Assembly: GCF_051622035.1 (NCBI RefSeq)
Contig: NC_135357.1
Coordinates: forward strand, 34,251,191 to 34,315,190
Reading direction: 5' to 3'
Source of the DNA: Arctopsyche grandis
Lineage: Eukaryota > Arthropoda > Insecta > Trichoptera > Hydropsychidae
DNA: 64,000 nt
Of this stretch, positions 1-10,600 are shown in pieces. The notes under the pieces are model-generated. The model had not been told where the DNA came from, did not search any database, and saw only the letters and a program-made list of their open reading frames with translations. A program made the translations under genes and the position numbers. Position 1 is the stretch's first letter. The number at the start of each line of letters is the position of its first letter.

Positions 1-215
1 GTCAAGAAAAAATTGACCATTTTACATGATGGAAATGGAGAAAGAAAAAAAATATGAAATAAATTACAATGAAATATAAAATATAAAAGAAAAATCAATA
101 ATTAGAATAATGCATACATGCATGCATATACCTACACATAAGCTCAATTACATACACATTTGTGCACACACACGCATGCAATTATAAACAAACGCATATA
201 TACATGCACGTATAG
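1..215. other. AT-rich flank with CA/ACAT microsatellite
   Basis: No gene is visible. The stretch is AT-rich with loose CA, CATG and ACAT repeats at about 110-210. Its last eight bases (208-215, ACGTATAG) are the left copy of the target duplication of the hAT element that follows. Confidence 0.6.
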
Positions 216-1439
216 TAGGGTTGCCATAGACCGGGACACCCCCCCCCCCCCAATAAAAATAATTTATTATATTTTTTGATAGTTTAATTAAAATAAATTG
301 AATCATGTTTAATTTGATTTTATTTTACTCATTCTCTCTTGTCTTCACTCTTCCCCAACTTCTTGAACTCGATCTTCAATGCTCTTCTTTGCCCAATCAT
401 ATTTTTCTGACTTTTTTACTTTTTGAAGGAGTTCCTTTTTCGCTTTTACATAATTATAAAATTCGATGCATGACATTTTATAATTGAAAACGCACTGAAT
501 TATGCTTTCTACTGTGTCAATTGAAAGCTTGTTTCGTTCATCTGTCCACTGAGTATTAATTAATGAAAATACACGCTCAACGTGTGCATTATGTGCTGGG
601 ACAGCGTACAGGTTTTGGCACAATTTCAGTAGGTTAGTTTTTCTTTCTGTTTCTTTAGTATTTTTAAAAAAGCATAACCATTTATCATGTACATCTTTGG
701 TATCCCATTCTTCATGTGTTTCATTTTCAATAAATGATTTCATGTACAATAATTACTTCCTCGTGAATTGAATCCGTGAAAAATATATTGATATTACTTA
801 AATATGCAATAGATTCTTCAACTCGTTCCCATTTGAGTACATCATTGAGAAGCATCCATGAAAAAACATCATATTTCGCGATTGGAACAGACCACTGTTC
901 CAAATATTTAATTTCAACTTTGAAGAAATTATCCACTTCTTCATCAAACACTTTTAATTGTGTTATCGTAACTTCTTTGCATTCTTTCAGTTTGTTGTAG
1001 GTTTGTTTTGCTTGTATTTACTAGTTAATCTTTCCATTAATTGTTTTTTTTTTGTATCTTCTAAAATATGTTTTACTTCTATTGTAGTTATAGCCTTTTC
1101 AGGCTTTTTAATTTGCTTTTCAAATAAAAACATTTGACTGTGTACTAACATGGTGTTAAGTTCTGACAAATGATTTTTAAAGAAATCAATTATCGCTTTT
1201 GGAGCATTTTCTTCATTTGAGAAAAAGTCTTTCAACGCCTCCCACATGCTTAGTATTCTTGTAATTGATGGAAGGAGTGATAACCATCTGCTTCTAGTGC
1301 AAACCCACTTAATTATATATTATCGGAAAGTATTATTTTTAAATAATATCTGGGACAAATATCCTTCTGAAGGGGACACTGGGACGCAAGCCTCAAAACG
1401 GGGACATGTCCCCGTAAACTGGGACGTATGGCAACCCTA
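216..1439 (-). mobile_element. hAT-superfamily DNA transposon, bounded copy with 8-bp target duplication
   Basis: The ends are perfect 13-bp inverted repeats, TAGGGTTGCCATA at 216-228 and its complement at 1427-1439. They are flanked by identical 8-bp direct repeats ACGTATAG at 208-215 and 1440-1447. An 8-bp duplication is the hAT signature. Several GGGAC motifs and a C11-12 run lie just inside the ends and may be subterminal binding sites (inference). The body carries a broken transposase on the minus strand. At 1224 bp the copy is much shorter than a usual autonomous hAT, so it is an internally deleted, probably immobile copy. A 5'-truncated relative with the same right end lies at 33790-34433. 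Confidence 0.92.
345..1247 (-). pseudogene. hAT transposase remnant with C-terminal dimerisation domain
   Basis: Three minus-strand reading-frame pieces (987-1247, 727-951, 345-749) read on from each other with frame changes. The last contains AVPAHNAHVERVFS followed by a TQWTDERNKL segment. This is the conserved core of the hAT C-terminal dimerisation domain, where the small hydrophobic/ERVFS block helps form the transposase dimer. The N-terminal BED zinc finger and most of the RNase-H-like catalytic region are missing. Frame breaks near 740 and 970 mean no full enzyme can be made. The family call is firm; the exact hAT clade is not resolved. Confidence 0.85.
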
Positions 1440-1504
1440 ACGTATAGGCATATGCATACATAAATATATACACGTACACATACATTCATATATTACAAAA
1501 GAAA

Positions 1505-1801
1505 TTAGATTATATTAAAAAAATATTTAAATAGAATAGATTTCATGTTACATTTACTAACAATGAATAAATCGACCATGGACAATTCGTTTCCAACTCT
1601 GTGCAGTCTCAACATAGCTGGGATCAATGAGTAATTAGTGGTAAACCTGGGCATATCAAAAAGATGGTTACATCTAATTGATCTACCCGGCACATGGAAG
1701 CACACTAAACTCACCAACTCAGAGCAGTTAATAGTGCCGTTAAGAAGACCACACAGAATTGAAATATCATTAATTTTCCTTCTGTCATATAATTTTAGCA
1801 A
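1505..1801 (-). pseudogene. LINE ORF2 C-terminal tail
   Basis: The translated piece runs from a KLYDRRKINDISILCGLLNG segment through CSELVSLVCFHVPGRS. It resembles the post-RT tail of insect Jockey/CR1-like ORF2 proteins (RR..D...L..LLNG..DC..LL), known as a recurrent family feature. It is separated from the RT piece by stops. Its function beyond being part of the ORF2 protein is unclear. Confidence 0.7.
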
Positions 1802-2185
1802 ATGAATTTTCCTGTAAATAATAACATTACTGATATGATGATTATGACTTTTAAAAAATTAAAATTTGATGAATCTAATGAACTTTAATTGCACTGACTC
1901 TATTATGTTGATTTGTTTCATTAAATAAGGAGACCAAATGGTAGAATTGTACTCTAATTGGTTTCTAACCAGAGTGGTGTTTTGATGGCATTTTTTTTTG
2001 ATAAAATTTATATGAGAATTAAAAGTTAATTTGTCGTCAAAAATAACTCCTAGATCTTTAATTAGCGATGATGATGGTAATGATTCATTATTTATATGAT
2101 AATTATAAATAATTTTGTTATTTGACCTACTGAACCTGACAACAGAACACTTCTTAATGTTTAAATATAATTTATTAAAAGAACA

Positions 2186-2785
2186 CTAATCGTTTAATGA
2201 GTTTAAATTAGTTTGTAAAGTAGCACAATCATTAGTGTCTTTTATACATTTAAATATTTTTAAATCGTCTGCAAATAAGAGCACTTTAACATCATTAAAT
2301 TTATTTATAATATCATTTATAAAAATATTGAATAGCACTGGTCCCATGTGAGATCCTTGGGGAACGCCACTAGTTGGATTAAAGGAGTAAGATTTAGAAT
2401 GACCGATTTTAACTAATAATGATCTATTGGACAAATAGCTCCGAAACCAGTTTAGTAATACACCGCTGATTCCGATACTGTTTAGTTTATATAATAAAAT
2501 CTCAATATCAACTTTGTCAAATGCGTTACTGAAATCAGTGTAAATTGAGTCAACTTGCAATTTAACAGATAAGGCATTAGAAATAAAATTTTCATATAAT
2601 AATAAATTGGATAAGGTAGATCTATCAGAAGTAAAACCATGTTGTTGTGGAATAATGATGTTATTAATGAAAGGAATAAATTCGTCTAATACTAAACTTT
2701 CAAAAAGTTTTGGAATAGTCGATAATTGACAGATGGCTCCATAGTTCATTACATTATGTTTATCCCCATTTTTATGAAGAGGCAT
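2186..2785 (-). pseudogene. LINE reverse-transcriptase domain
   Basis: About 199 residues are open. Recognisable RT motifs are the PKLFESLV block, QHGFTSDRST, IYTDFSNAFDKVD (catalytic Asp of motif A), SGVPQGSHMGPVLFNIFIND (motif B) and LLFADDLKIF (catalytic FADD of motif C). These place it in the reverse transcriptase of non-LTR elements, which copies element RNA at a nicked genomic site. The upstream and downstream parts are in other frames. The thumb and C-terminus are cut off, so the enzyme is not intact here. Confidence 0.9.
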
Positions 2786-3005
2786 TAAATAGCCAGACTT
2801 CCAAGAATTGGGAAATATACCAGTGGAAATAGATTGATTAAAGGAAATAGATTGATTGACTGAATCATTAGTATTGTCAACAAATTTACCGTTAAGTTGA
2901 ATGTTTTCTGGTATATATGTTTTATTATTGTTTAATTCTTTAGTAAATGACCAAAAATATTTGGAATTTGAATCAATAAATGATTATGTTTTTTTAATAT
3001 AAAGT

Positions 3006-3970
3006 TTAAAACATTTGGATATATGTATGTAGTTTACACAAAGCTCTTAGTTTTTTGAATTCAATATATAAGTGTGTAGAGTTATAAATTTTGAATAATT
3101 TGTGCACACTTTTTTTATGTATTAGGTTTTTTAATTCGGGACTAAACCATTTTGGAAAAAAATGCAATTTATTTTTATATTGAGGAACATGGTTGTATAT
3201 ACAAGAGATTAATAATTCATTCAGTATAATGACTTTTGATTCAAAGTTAATGTTATCGTTTAAGAACGACCAATTAGTGACATTTAATTGGTTCATGATT
3301 TCGTTATAATCAGCTCTGTGAAAATCAAAAATATTTTGCTGAATTAAAGGTAGATTAGTAGATTTATATACAGTAATATTAATATCTAGGGGTGGATGAT
3401 GGCCATCCACTGGAGATAGAACATCATGAGATTTCATAACGTTAGTGTTTTTGAAATTGGAAAAAACTAAATCTAAGACATGATCATTCAAGTTGGAAAT
3501 AGTATTAAATTGAGACCTAAATTTAAAGATAAATTTATAATTTCTTGATGAATTGGAGAATTTTCATTCATTTCAAGGTTTTGCCAGTCCAAATTTGGTA
3601 GATTAAAATCACCAGTTATTAAGAATTTTGAATCAGGATATTTTAATCTGATTGTTTCAATATTATTTATAAAATTGTTATATACACCTTTACATTGAAA
3701 ATTTTGGTTGATATAAATATTTGTTCGATGGAATCGTCTGTGTTGATGATGACAGATGATGAATGAACTTTTTTAATAAGAATTGCCACGCCACGGTGTT
3801 TATGTTTCTATCATATCTATACATATTGTATGTATGAAAGTTTAGTTCGGAGTCATTTATAAGGTTGTTTAGCCACGTGTCTGTTAATAATATGATGTCA
3901 TATGCGGAAGCAGCTATAGCATTTTTAAGGAATTGTATTTTAGATATAATGCTTCTGACATTTTGGTAAT
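3006..3970 (-). pseudogene. LINE endonuclease region and EN-RT linker
   Basis: The minus strand near 3970-3700 translates to a segment with DIILLTDTWLN. This matches the ETWL-type motif of AP-endonuclease domains in LINE ORF2 (E changed to D here). Further on, 3491-3006 is open for 161 residues and includes DHVLDLVFSN and SPVDGHHPPL, the terminal part of the endonuclease (SDH-like block), followed by the linker toward the RT. Frameshifts separate the parts. The endonuclease would nick the target DNA; this copy is inactive. Confidence 0.75.
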
Positions 3971-3976
3971 ATATTG

Positions 3977-4623
3977 TTAGTTTTTTGTACTATTTTTATT
4001 TATTATTTTATGCACTCCGTTAAAATATTTTATTATTAGGTCACTTTCACCTTTGTCTTTTCTATTATTCATTTCGTTCCACAATTTGTTTATATGTAGT
4101 CTTTGCATGTACGTTAGGTCATTTTTTATTTTAATTCCTAGTTTGGGTCCTTTTCCAAGTAATGATATTGCTGTTTGCTGTTCATCGAGTTTAACCTTTA
4201 GGGGCCTTGGCTTCATTCCTTGCTTTAATCCGATTCTATGAGCGGTGAATTTGTGGTTAGGTAGCTCGGCTTTTGACAATAAATTTGCGATTACATTATT
4301 GTCGTCATTATTATTAGCTGTTTCAGTAATGTCAAATATGATAACATTGTTTTTTCTATTTTTTCTTTCTTCCATTTCGCTAACAAGTTCCAATGTCGAT
4401 TCAATCGTGGTGGGTGAATCCTTAGACATATACATTTTGGTAGCTGACAGCTCCCTTCCAGCATTGCAATATTACAGGACATTTCGCCTACAGTTTGCGA
4501 GATATCAGAGGTGAAAGGCATCAATTTGGCCATTTGGTCCTTGTTAAATTTATTGGCAGGGTCCATGAGGATTTGGACCATACTCTCTAATATTTTGGAG
4601 ACGCTTTGTACGTACTTGGCCAT
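3977..4623 (-). pseudogene. LINE ORF1-like protein with one frameshift
   Basis: A start codon at 4623 opens MAKYVQSVSKILES. Near 4440 the frame shifts, and coding continues in the frame that ends at 3977. The second part has a basic, RRM/CTD-like look (NNVIIFDI, then PLKVKL and a TYMQRLHINKLWNEM tail). That agrees with ORF1 proteins of Jockey/CR1 LINEs, which bind element RNA. No CCHC knuckle is visible. Alternative: another unknown ORF1 class. Confidence 0.65.
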
Positions 4624-4718
4624 TTTATAATAATAACAATGAAGGAGTAGCAAAAACACACTTTGGCGACACGACCGAACGCGACGACGAACGATTATTT
4701 ATGTTTATTATATGTATG

Positions 4719-5000
4719 TGTAGATCCATGATTCGTCACCTGTGCAGATGTTATATACAGCATTTGATGCACCGTGATTGTATTTTTGCAACATTTCCTT
4801 GCACCAATCGACACAAGCCTCTTTCGTTTGCGCGATTGTCAAATTATGCGGGATCCAACGCGAACAAATGTTTTTTGCAATCATGCAATATCCATTTGAT
4901 TGGTGTCAAACTAATGTTCAAGGATGTTTCAATCTCCCGGTATTTTACATGACGATCTTGAATTACACTGTTCGACAAATGACGACTTTTTTTTTGGTTC
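4719..5000 (-). pseudogene. mariner (Tc1/mariner superfamily) transposase fragment
   Basis: The complement of about 4985-4870 translates to DRHVKYREIETSLNISLT, the helix-turn-helix region of mariner transposases. After one frame change at about 4870 it continues as RWIPHNLTIAQ, then VDWCKEM and TGDESWIY, the last containing the first catalytic Asp context of mariner. Both TIRs, the N-terminus and the C-terminal catalytic part are missing. It is therefore a short dead fragment lying against the 5' end of the LINE. Confidence 0.85.
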
Positions 5001-5935
5001 ATACACGAGATATGACTTTTCTTATAGATCTATGCCCAGTGAACACGAATCTGGTAATAAAAAATGTCGATTGGCTCGAGATTCGTAGATATATGTGTTT
5101 TTTAAATCGCGCGATTTTTCTATATCTTGGTGTTGTTCGGTCGAAAATCAAAATCTATCAATTTTCTTTTCAAAATGAATATTGTAATCTATAGTCGGGT
5201 ATTTTATCTTTCATTTGTAGTACTTTTCAGCATTCAAATCTCTCAAAGTAGTCGTCCAGTTCAAATCAAAAGTCAAAAGTACGTATTTTCACTTGGGATT
5301 TTTTCCCACTGTTAATACTATTTTATATTGAGTATTTTCTGTTGAAACATATTTATTGGGATAGTGTTCTAGCCACATTATTTTTTGTTTTTGTTTAAAA
5401 GGGTTAATTGGAAGTGTGCTGAATTTTAAATCGTTAAAATTGCGAGTTAACGTCTAGTACTATTATTTACTCGTATTCACACGAATCTGAATTGAATTTA
5501 TGGGGATAATATATTAAATTGTATTTATATGAGAATTAAATAAAATTCCACTTAGAAAAATCATATTTCGACTATTCTTGTGGATTAATAACAAAAATTC
5601 GTTTATTTTATCGAGGTAAGCCAGTTATCAATAGAATTTTTGAAGAATAGCGAACTACGCCCACGATTTAGTACATCGATGCATTCTTGCCTTGATAATC
5701 CACGTCGAAAGTTATGAAAAATAGTCGCACGAGAATGTTCACGTATTAATTCCATTTTATGACAGCTATGAATTTATTTTATGACAGCTATGAAGTCCAC
5801 GTAAACAAAAGAATAAGTTATTGTAAGCAAAGCGTTCTGAAGACGTTTATGCTACAAATTTTTTTTACACTTAACAATGAAACCAAATATTTGTTTTTTC
5901 ATTATTAGGCCAGAAACTAAAAGAGTACTTATCCC
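5001..5935. other. Intergenic, nothing recognised
   Basis: AT-rich DNA with short open stretches and no recognisable protein family, RNA gene or repeat with a second copy in the window. A 21-bp imperfect repeat (TTATGACAGCTATGAA-like) occurs twice at about 5757-5795. Confidence 0.5.
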
Positions 5936-5939
5936 TCGT

Positions 5940-6235
5940 ATTACGTTTCTGGTTTTGTTTCCAGTTTCAGTTCCGGTTGCGGATTCGTATTTCAGTTCCA
6001 TTTCCGGATTTCCATTTCATTTTCGAATCTCGATTCCTATTTTAGTTCCAGTTCCAGATTCTTATTTCACTTCCGATTCCCGATTCTTATTTCAGATCTA
6101 ATTCCGGATCCCTTTTTTAGTTTCGGTTTCAGATTCATAATTCAGTACCGGTTCCAAATTCCTATTTCAGTTCCGGTTTCACTTCGGTTCCGACTTTGGT
6201 AGCAACTTCGGTTCCGACTTCAGTTACAATTACGA
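5940..6235. repeat. Degenerate minisatellite of GATTCCGGTTCC-type units
   Basis: Repeated variants of TTTCAGTTCCGGTTCC and GATTCCTATTTC-like words fill this stretch and give one strand a strong pyrimidine bias. Units drift between 6 and about 24 bases. The one open frame across it (5877-6101) simply reads the repeat and is not a gene. Confidence 0.7.
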
Positions 6236-6298
6236 TTACGACGACAATTGTTGTTGTTTGTTATTATAATTATACAAATGACTTTATTTTAACGCATA

Positions 6299-6513
6299 CT
6301 AGTGGTTTTACCCGGCTTCACTCGGTATTTGTAATATAAACCGCTTAAACATGGATAATCTAATAGTAAACATTTGATTAAATTTATTGGAATAGTTTTA
6401 TTTTATTTAAATTTATTTGAATATTCATTTGTTTTTTTGTTAAATTGAATGTCACGGATTTTACGAACCAAACAAACATACATACAAAACATCTTTCGAA
6501 ATTATATATTAGA
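6299..6513 (-). mobile_element. Non-autonomous Helitron-like element, family H1
   Basis: On the minus strand it begins TCTAATATATAATTTCGAAA (complement at 6494-6513). It ends with GCTTAAGC-rich sequence, then CCGGGTAAAACCACTAG (complement at 6299-6315), with A before and T after. TC start, CTAG end and insertion between A and T are Helitron-like features. Related copies lie at 44833-45056, 45058-45292, 51958-52196, 54833-55000 and 55008-55219. No Rep/helicase is present, so it depends on another element. The hairpin expected near the 3' end is weak, hence moderate confidence. Confidence 0.65.
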
Positions 6514-6769
6514 CTGTGAAACGCGTAACGCCACAGAAAGGGGTAACGATAAAAAATTCGGATGTGATAAACCCACGACATTATCTATATATTTGAGGAA
6601 TATAAAACGAAAGTATAGAAAACGAAATTCGATAGTTAACACACATACCGGTTATGAGAGCATTTTCGATACAAATTGAGCGCAAATCTATGGAAATTTA
6701 TACAAGACAAAATTATGCATATTATAAATATTAAATTTCAAAAAGATAAAAACAATTTAGAGGAACCAG

Positions 6770-7000
6770 AGGTTAATTTTTTTATTTCGCAAAAAATAAA
6801 AAAAGTGGCCTGAAATTGAATTTAGACATGAATTTAATTTCAATTTGCGATGAAATATTTAATTTCCATATTATCTCGGTAAATGAAATTAATATTTATA
6901 TATTTAAAATACTTGGGGGAAGCAGTATAGCCGATGAACCCATTATTTTTTTAGATCATTAAAATGTTCACTGATATAATTAAAACCAGGGCTTTTCATG
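6770..7000. repeat. Dispersed repeat, copy 1 of 2 (second at 31030-31240)
   Basis: The sequence from the AAAAAATAAAAAAAGTGGC area through ACTTGGGGGAAGCAGTATAG to the TAATTAAAACCAGGGC end matches 31030-31240 closely over about 220 bp. A shorter, more diverged match of the central motif occurs at about 51897-51945. No coding capacity or terminal repeats were seen. It is a member of an unclassified interspersed family. Confidence 0.75.
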
Positions 7001-7380
7001 GGTTGGTTATATCCGAATTTTTTTCTATTAAAACATTTACATTGTACGAATGTACATATATACAGCAGAACATTTTTGCCATGAGCAAAGAGCAACTGGT
7101 TTATCTTTATCTTTATATAATATGATAAAGAATATAAATCATAAAATTTGGTGACTGAAAATGTTAGCATTGGTAAGTGTAACACGTCTTACGAAAACTT
7201 TCGAAATTCAATGTATATCGAATTATTCATATAGTTATGCATGTATGTACATACATACATATGTACGATGTAAAATATAAATAATTTATTTGTAAAATGC
7301 GCTATTGTAAGAAAATCACATTATTACAACAAGTTTAATTAATTAAATATGTTTGTATTTTCGTAAAAAACTCCGTTCGA

Positions 7381-7660
7381 ATGAATCACAAAGCTCTTTT
7401 TTATTCCAGGTCTAATTTTCCGTCAATATTTGCCCCACCTCATTCATTGCCACTCCTCTCGAAGACATCATCATTCATCTGTGCTAATTTCAAAAGTAAG
7501 CAGATTTCCAATTTTAAATTAAGAATAGCGCCAAGTGAAAGTTTACAAACTCTTTTTTTATTCCAGGTCTACTGTTTCTTTGATATTTGCCCCGCCTCAG
7601 TGCCATATAAGAATTAAAATTTAAAACTAAGCATATCTTCGTTCTAATTCGTCCAACTTA
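7381..7660. repeat. Imperfect tandem duplication just upstream of the giant ankyrin gene
   Basis: A roughly 50-bp segment starting CTCTTTTTTATTCCAGGTCT and running into ATTTGCCCC(A/G)CCTCA occurs at about 7393-7443 and again at about 7551-7598. Each copy is followed by similar AT-rich sequence with an AAGCA..T motif. The duplicated unit may be promoter or 5'UTR sequence. The small open frame across it looks accidental. Confidence 0.6.
7606..7611 (+). promoter_or_regulatory. Possible TATA box of the NB-ARC/ankyrin gene
   Basis: TATAAG in the context CCATATAAGAATT lies 57 bases before the ATG at 7663. That would put transcription start at about 7636 and give a short leader. No upstream acceptor site is needed because the ATG follows directly in a plausible context (ATAATGG). 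This is a positional guess only. Confidence 0.35.
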
Positions 7661-7662
7661 TA

Positions 7663-10600
7663 ATGGCTTCCACTTCGAACACTACCAAGACGATTGGTGG
7701 CATCGAAATTAATGATGGAGGATCATTTGAGGATCGCTTATTTAATTTCGTGAATTATTTTGTAAGTGAGGTTGAAACTACACTGGAACTCCACTACGAT
7801 ATTTTAGAGAATAATAAAAGAAAATCTGGCAAATATCCAACCGTGATTGCCGAGGCTATTGGATTAAGTGCTACGTATTTTACCGGTATAAATGGCGTAG
7901 CAAAACTTTTCAAAGAACCTCTTAGCATTCCGTTTGAAAAATACTACAAAATGAAAAGCTACTCGTATGCTGATCTCGTTTACAGTCTTCGGAAATACAA
8001 ACAGGAAGGGAGGGTTTTGTTCGTCAAAATTGGGACAGAAGTTTTCAGAAGCTTTGAGCACCAATTCATGGGAGCCACCACTAAACACGGATCTCGTCCA
8101 GCCATGAAAAGACTTGGAAAGGACGCGGCTCACAGATTCATGAATTTCGTCAAAGAAAGTGGAAAAGAAAAGGAATTGCCCGATAAAAATTTAAAAGCAT
8201 TTAATGACATATTTGGAAAATCAAAGAAAGGATTAATCGACAAGGTTCCGACCGGAGTTGGAAAGTTAAGAATAACAACTAGGTTTGATATAAAATACAA
8301 AAAAGATAATTTAAAGATGGATTGGAACATCGAAAACATCTACGAAAGATCTGGAGTCGTCAAAGAAAATGACGGTGGATTTCAATATTACGAACGTAAG
8401 CAATCGGATTGTAAGAGGTACTTTTATCGTCGACTTCTAGATGGTGAAATTTTAGAAAAGGAATATGAATTTGTAAGTGCACCCGAATTCATCTTCCAAT
8501 ATACTGCTGATTCAACATATATGGAACAGGAAGAAATGATATTAGTAAAAATTAATGACGATGATGAAGCTTTCGGCCGAAGAAGACAATTAGAGATACT
8601 TGAAGATTTGAAGAAAGAATTCGAAAACAATAGGGAATTCACAAAGAGTGAAAACAAAATACACTATGATATGATTATCGGTGATGTGGAAGAACGTATC
8701 AAATCGATTCAAAGCGAGTTGAAAAAATGCATTACAGAGGAAGGCGAAAAAACTAGAGGTGATTTTAAAAATAGAATTAAAAGTTTAAGTGAAAAAATGG
8801 ATTCCAAAACTGATACAATAAAAAATGAAACTACTACTAACAAAGATATTATTATAAATACAGTTCAAGACAGTTCAAATAAAATTTTAAAAGAAATAAA
8901 CTCATTGAAACAAATTGAAAAAGTCCAATTAAAACAAATAACATTCGGGTTATTTGGTGCTGTGAAAACATTCACTGGACGAACGGAAGAATTTCAAAAA
9001 TTACACACTGCCTTAACAGAAAACGGAAAGACAACGATCATTTCTCAATCAGCCGCAATCACTGGACTCGGAGGAATTGGGAAAACCTCACTAGCTGTGA
9101 AATATGCAGAGCTTCAATCCGAATTTTATCATATTATTGTGATGATAAAATGTGAAAAAGCAGAAAATATCGTTAAATCTTTCATATCGTTGGCTAAAAA
9201 GTTGAAAATAGAAACAGAAATAGAGATTAGAAAAGAAAATTCTAAAGATGAAAAGGAACGAGAGAAGCGAGAAAGAGATATTAACGAAATAGTTCAGGAT
9301 GTATATAGCTATCTAGAAAACGATGAACGAAAATCATTAATTATATTGGACAACGTTGAGAATTACAATGACGTGAAAGATTTCATTTTCCAAGGAAACA
9401 TAAGAAGTAGAAATATATACACGTTAATAACATCCCGATGGAGAGATTGGGACGGCGGAGAGAGTGGAGACTTTATAGTGATTTCATTGGAAGTGTTTTC
9501 TGAAAAAGATGCTATTGATTACGTGAACAAAAATTTAGAACAGGAAAATTTAGAAGATGTAAAGAAATTGACGGAGGAATTGGGGAGACTACCGTTGGCT
9601 CTCAAGCAGAGTGTTGGTTATATAAAGATAAGAAATAAGGAAGCTGGCAAATGGAGTAAAATGACAAAATTTACGATTGCAGAATACTTACGTTTATTCC
9701 GGAATAAACAACAATTATTGATAGAACCGGACCACGATCAAACCGATCATTCTTATGATAAAAAAATACGGGTAACGTGGGAATTGTCTCTGGATCAAAT
9801 ACAAAAGGATCCTCATTTCGGAGATCTTGCTTTGAAAATATTTTATATTATAGCCTACCTCTCGCCTGAAGACATTCAAATTGAAGAAATGTTTTCAAGA
9901 ATAGAGGAGGATATTAAAATAAGAAAAGCAACAGAAATTTTGGACGACTACTCATTAATCAATCTGACTGACGGAAAAATATACGTTCATCGCCTCGTTC
10001 AGAAAGTGACAAGACTAAATTTAAAGAATAAAAACGAAGAAGAAAACGTATTGAGAATTGCATTAGATTTATTAAATAACACACGGTTTGAGGAGCACGC
10101 GGTGTGTGTCTGGGAATATTCGAGTGAATATCCTCAGCTAATTAAGGACTATTATGATAAATCACAATATGGCAGATTAAGAAACAGCCCATTGAATTTA
10201 TTGGCAGCGTATCGCGATGACTGCACAACGATAGAAAAAATATGGAAACATAAAAAAAATATTGATGTTAATCAAACAAATTGGCGGGCTGACAAACCTC
10301 TTTCTTTAGCAATCCAAAACGGCAATAGGAAAACTGTCGAGTATCTTCTTGAGAAGGGAGCTAATTTAAGAAAGGACTCACTATATATTGCAGCATCCAA
10401 TGGTCATGACGAAGTAGTTAAATTCCTTCTCAGTAAAGACAAGCGGCTTGCTGATTATAGAGCTTATTATAATGCAACAGCATTAGATGTTGCTGTTCTA
10501 AAAGGCCACCTAAAAGTTGTCACTACATTAATGCCAAATATCAACGACGAATTAATGTTTCACGCAAAACTGAGACAAGCGATTATCCAGAAAGACATGA

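Larger units (their letters stand above)
1500..4694 (-). mobile_element. Non-LTR retrotransposon (CR1/Jockey-like LINE), near full length but broken
   Basis: Reading the minus strand from about 4694 down, the order is an ORF1-like protein, an AP-endonuclease region, a reverse transcriptase and a conserved C-terminal tail, ending near 1500. This is the standard two-ORF layout of CR1/Jockey-type LINEs. All coding parts are interrupted by frameshifts or stops. No target-site duplication was found, and the 5' edge abuts a mariner fragment. The length of about 3.2 kb is short for the group (usually 4-6 kb), so internal deletions are likely. The clade (Jockey, CR1 or Daphne) cannot be settled by eye. 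Confidence 0.85.
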
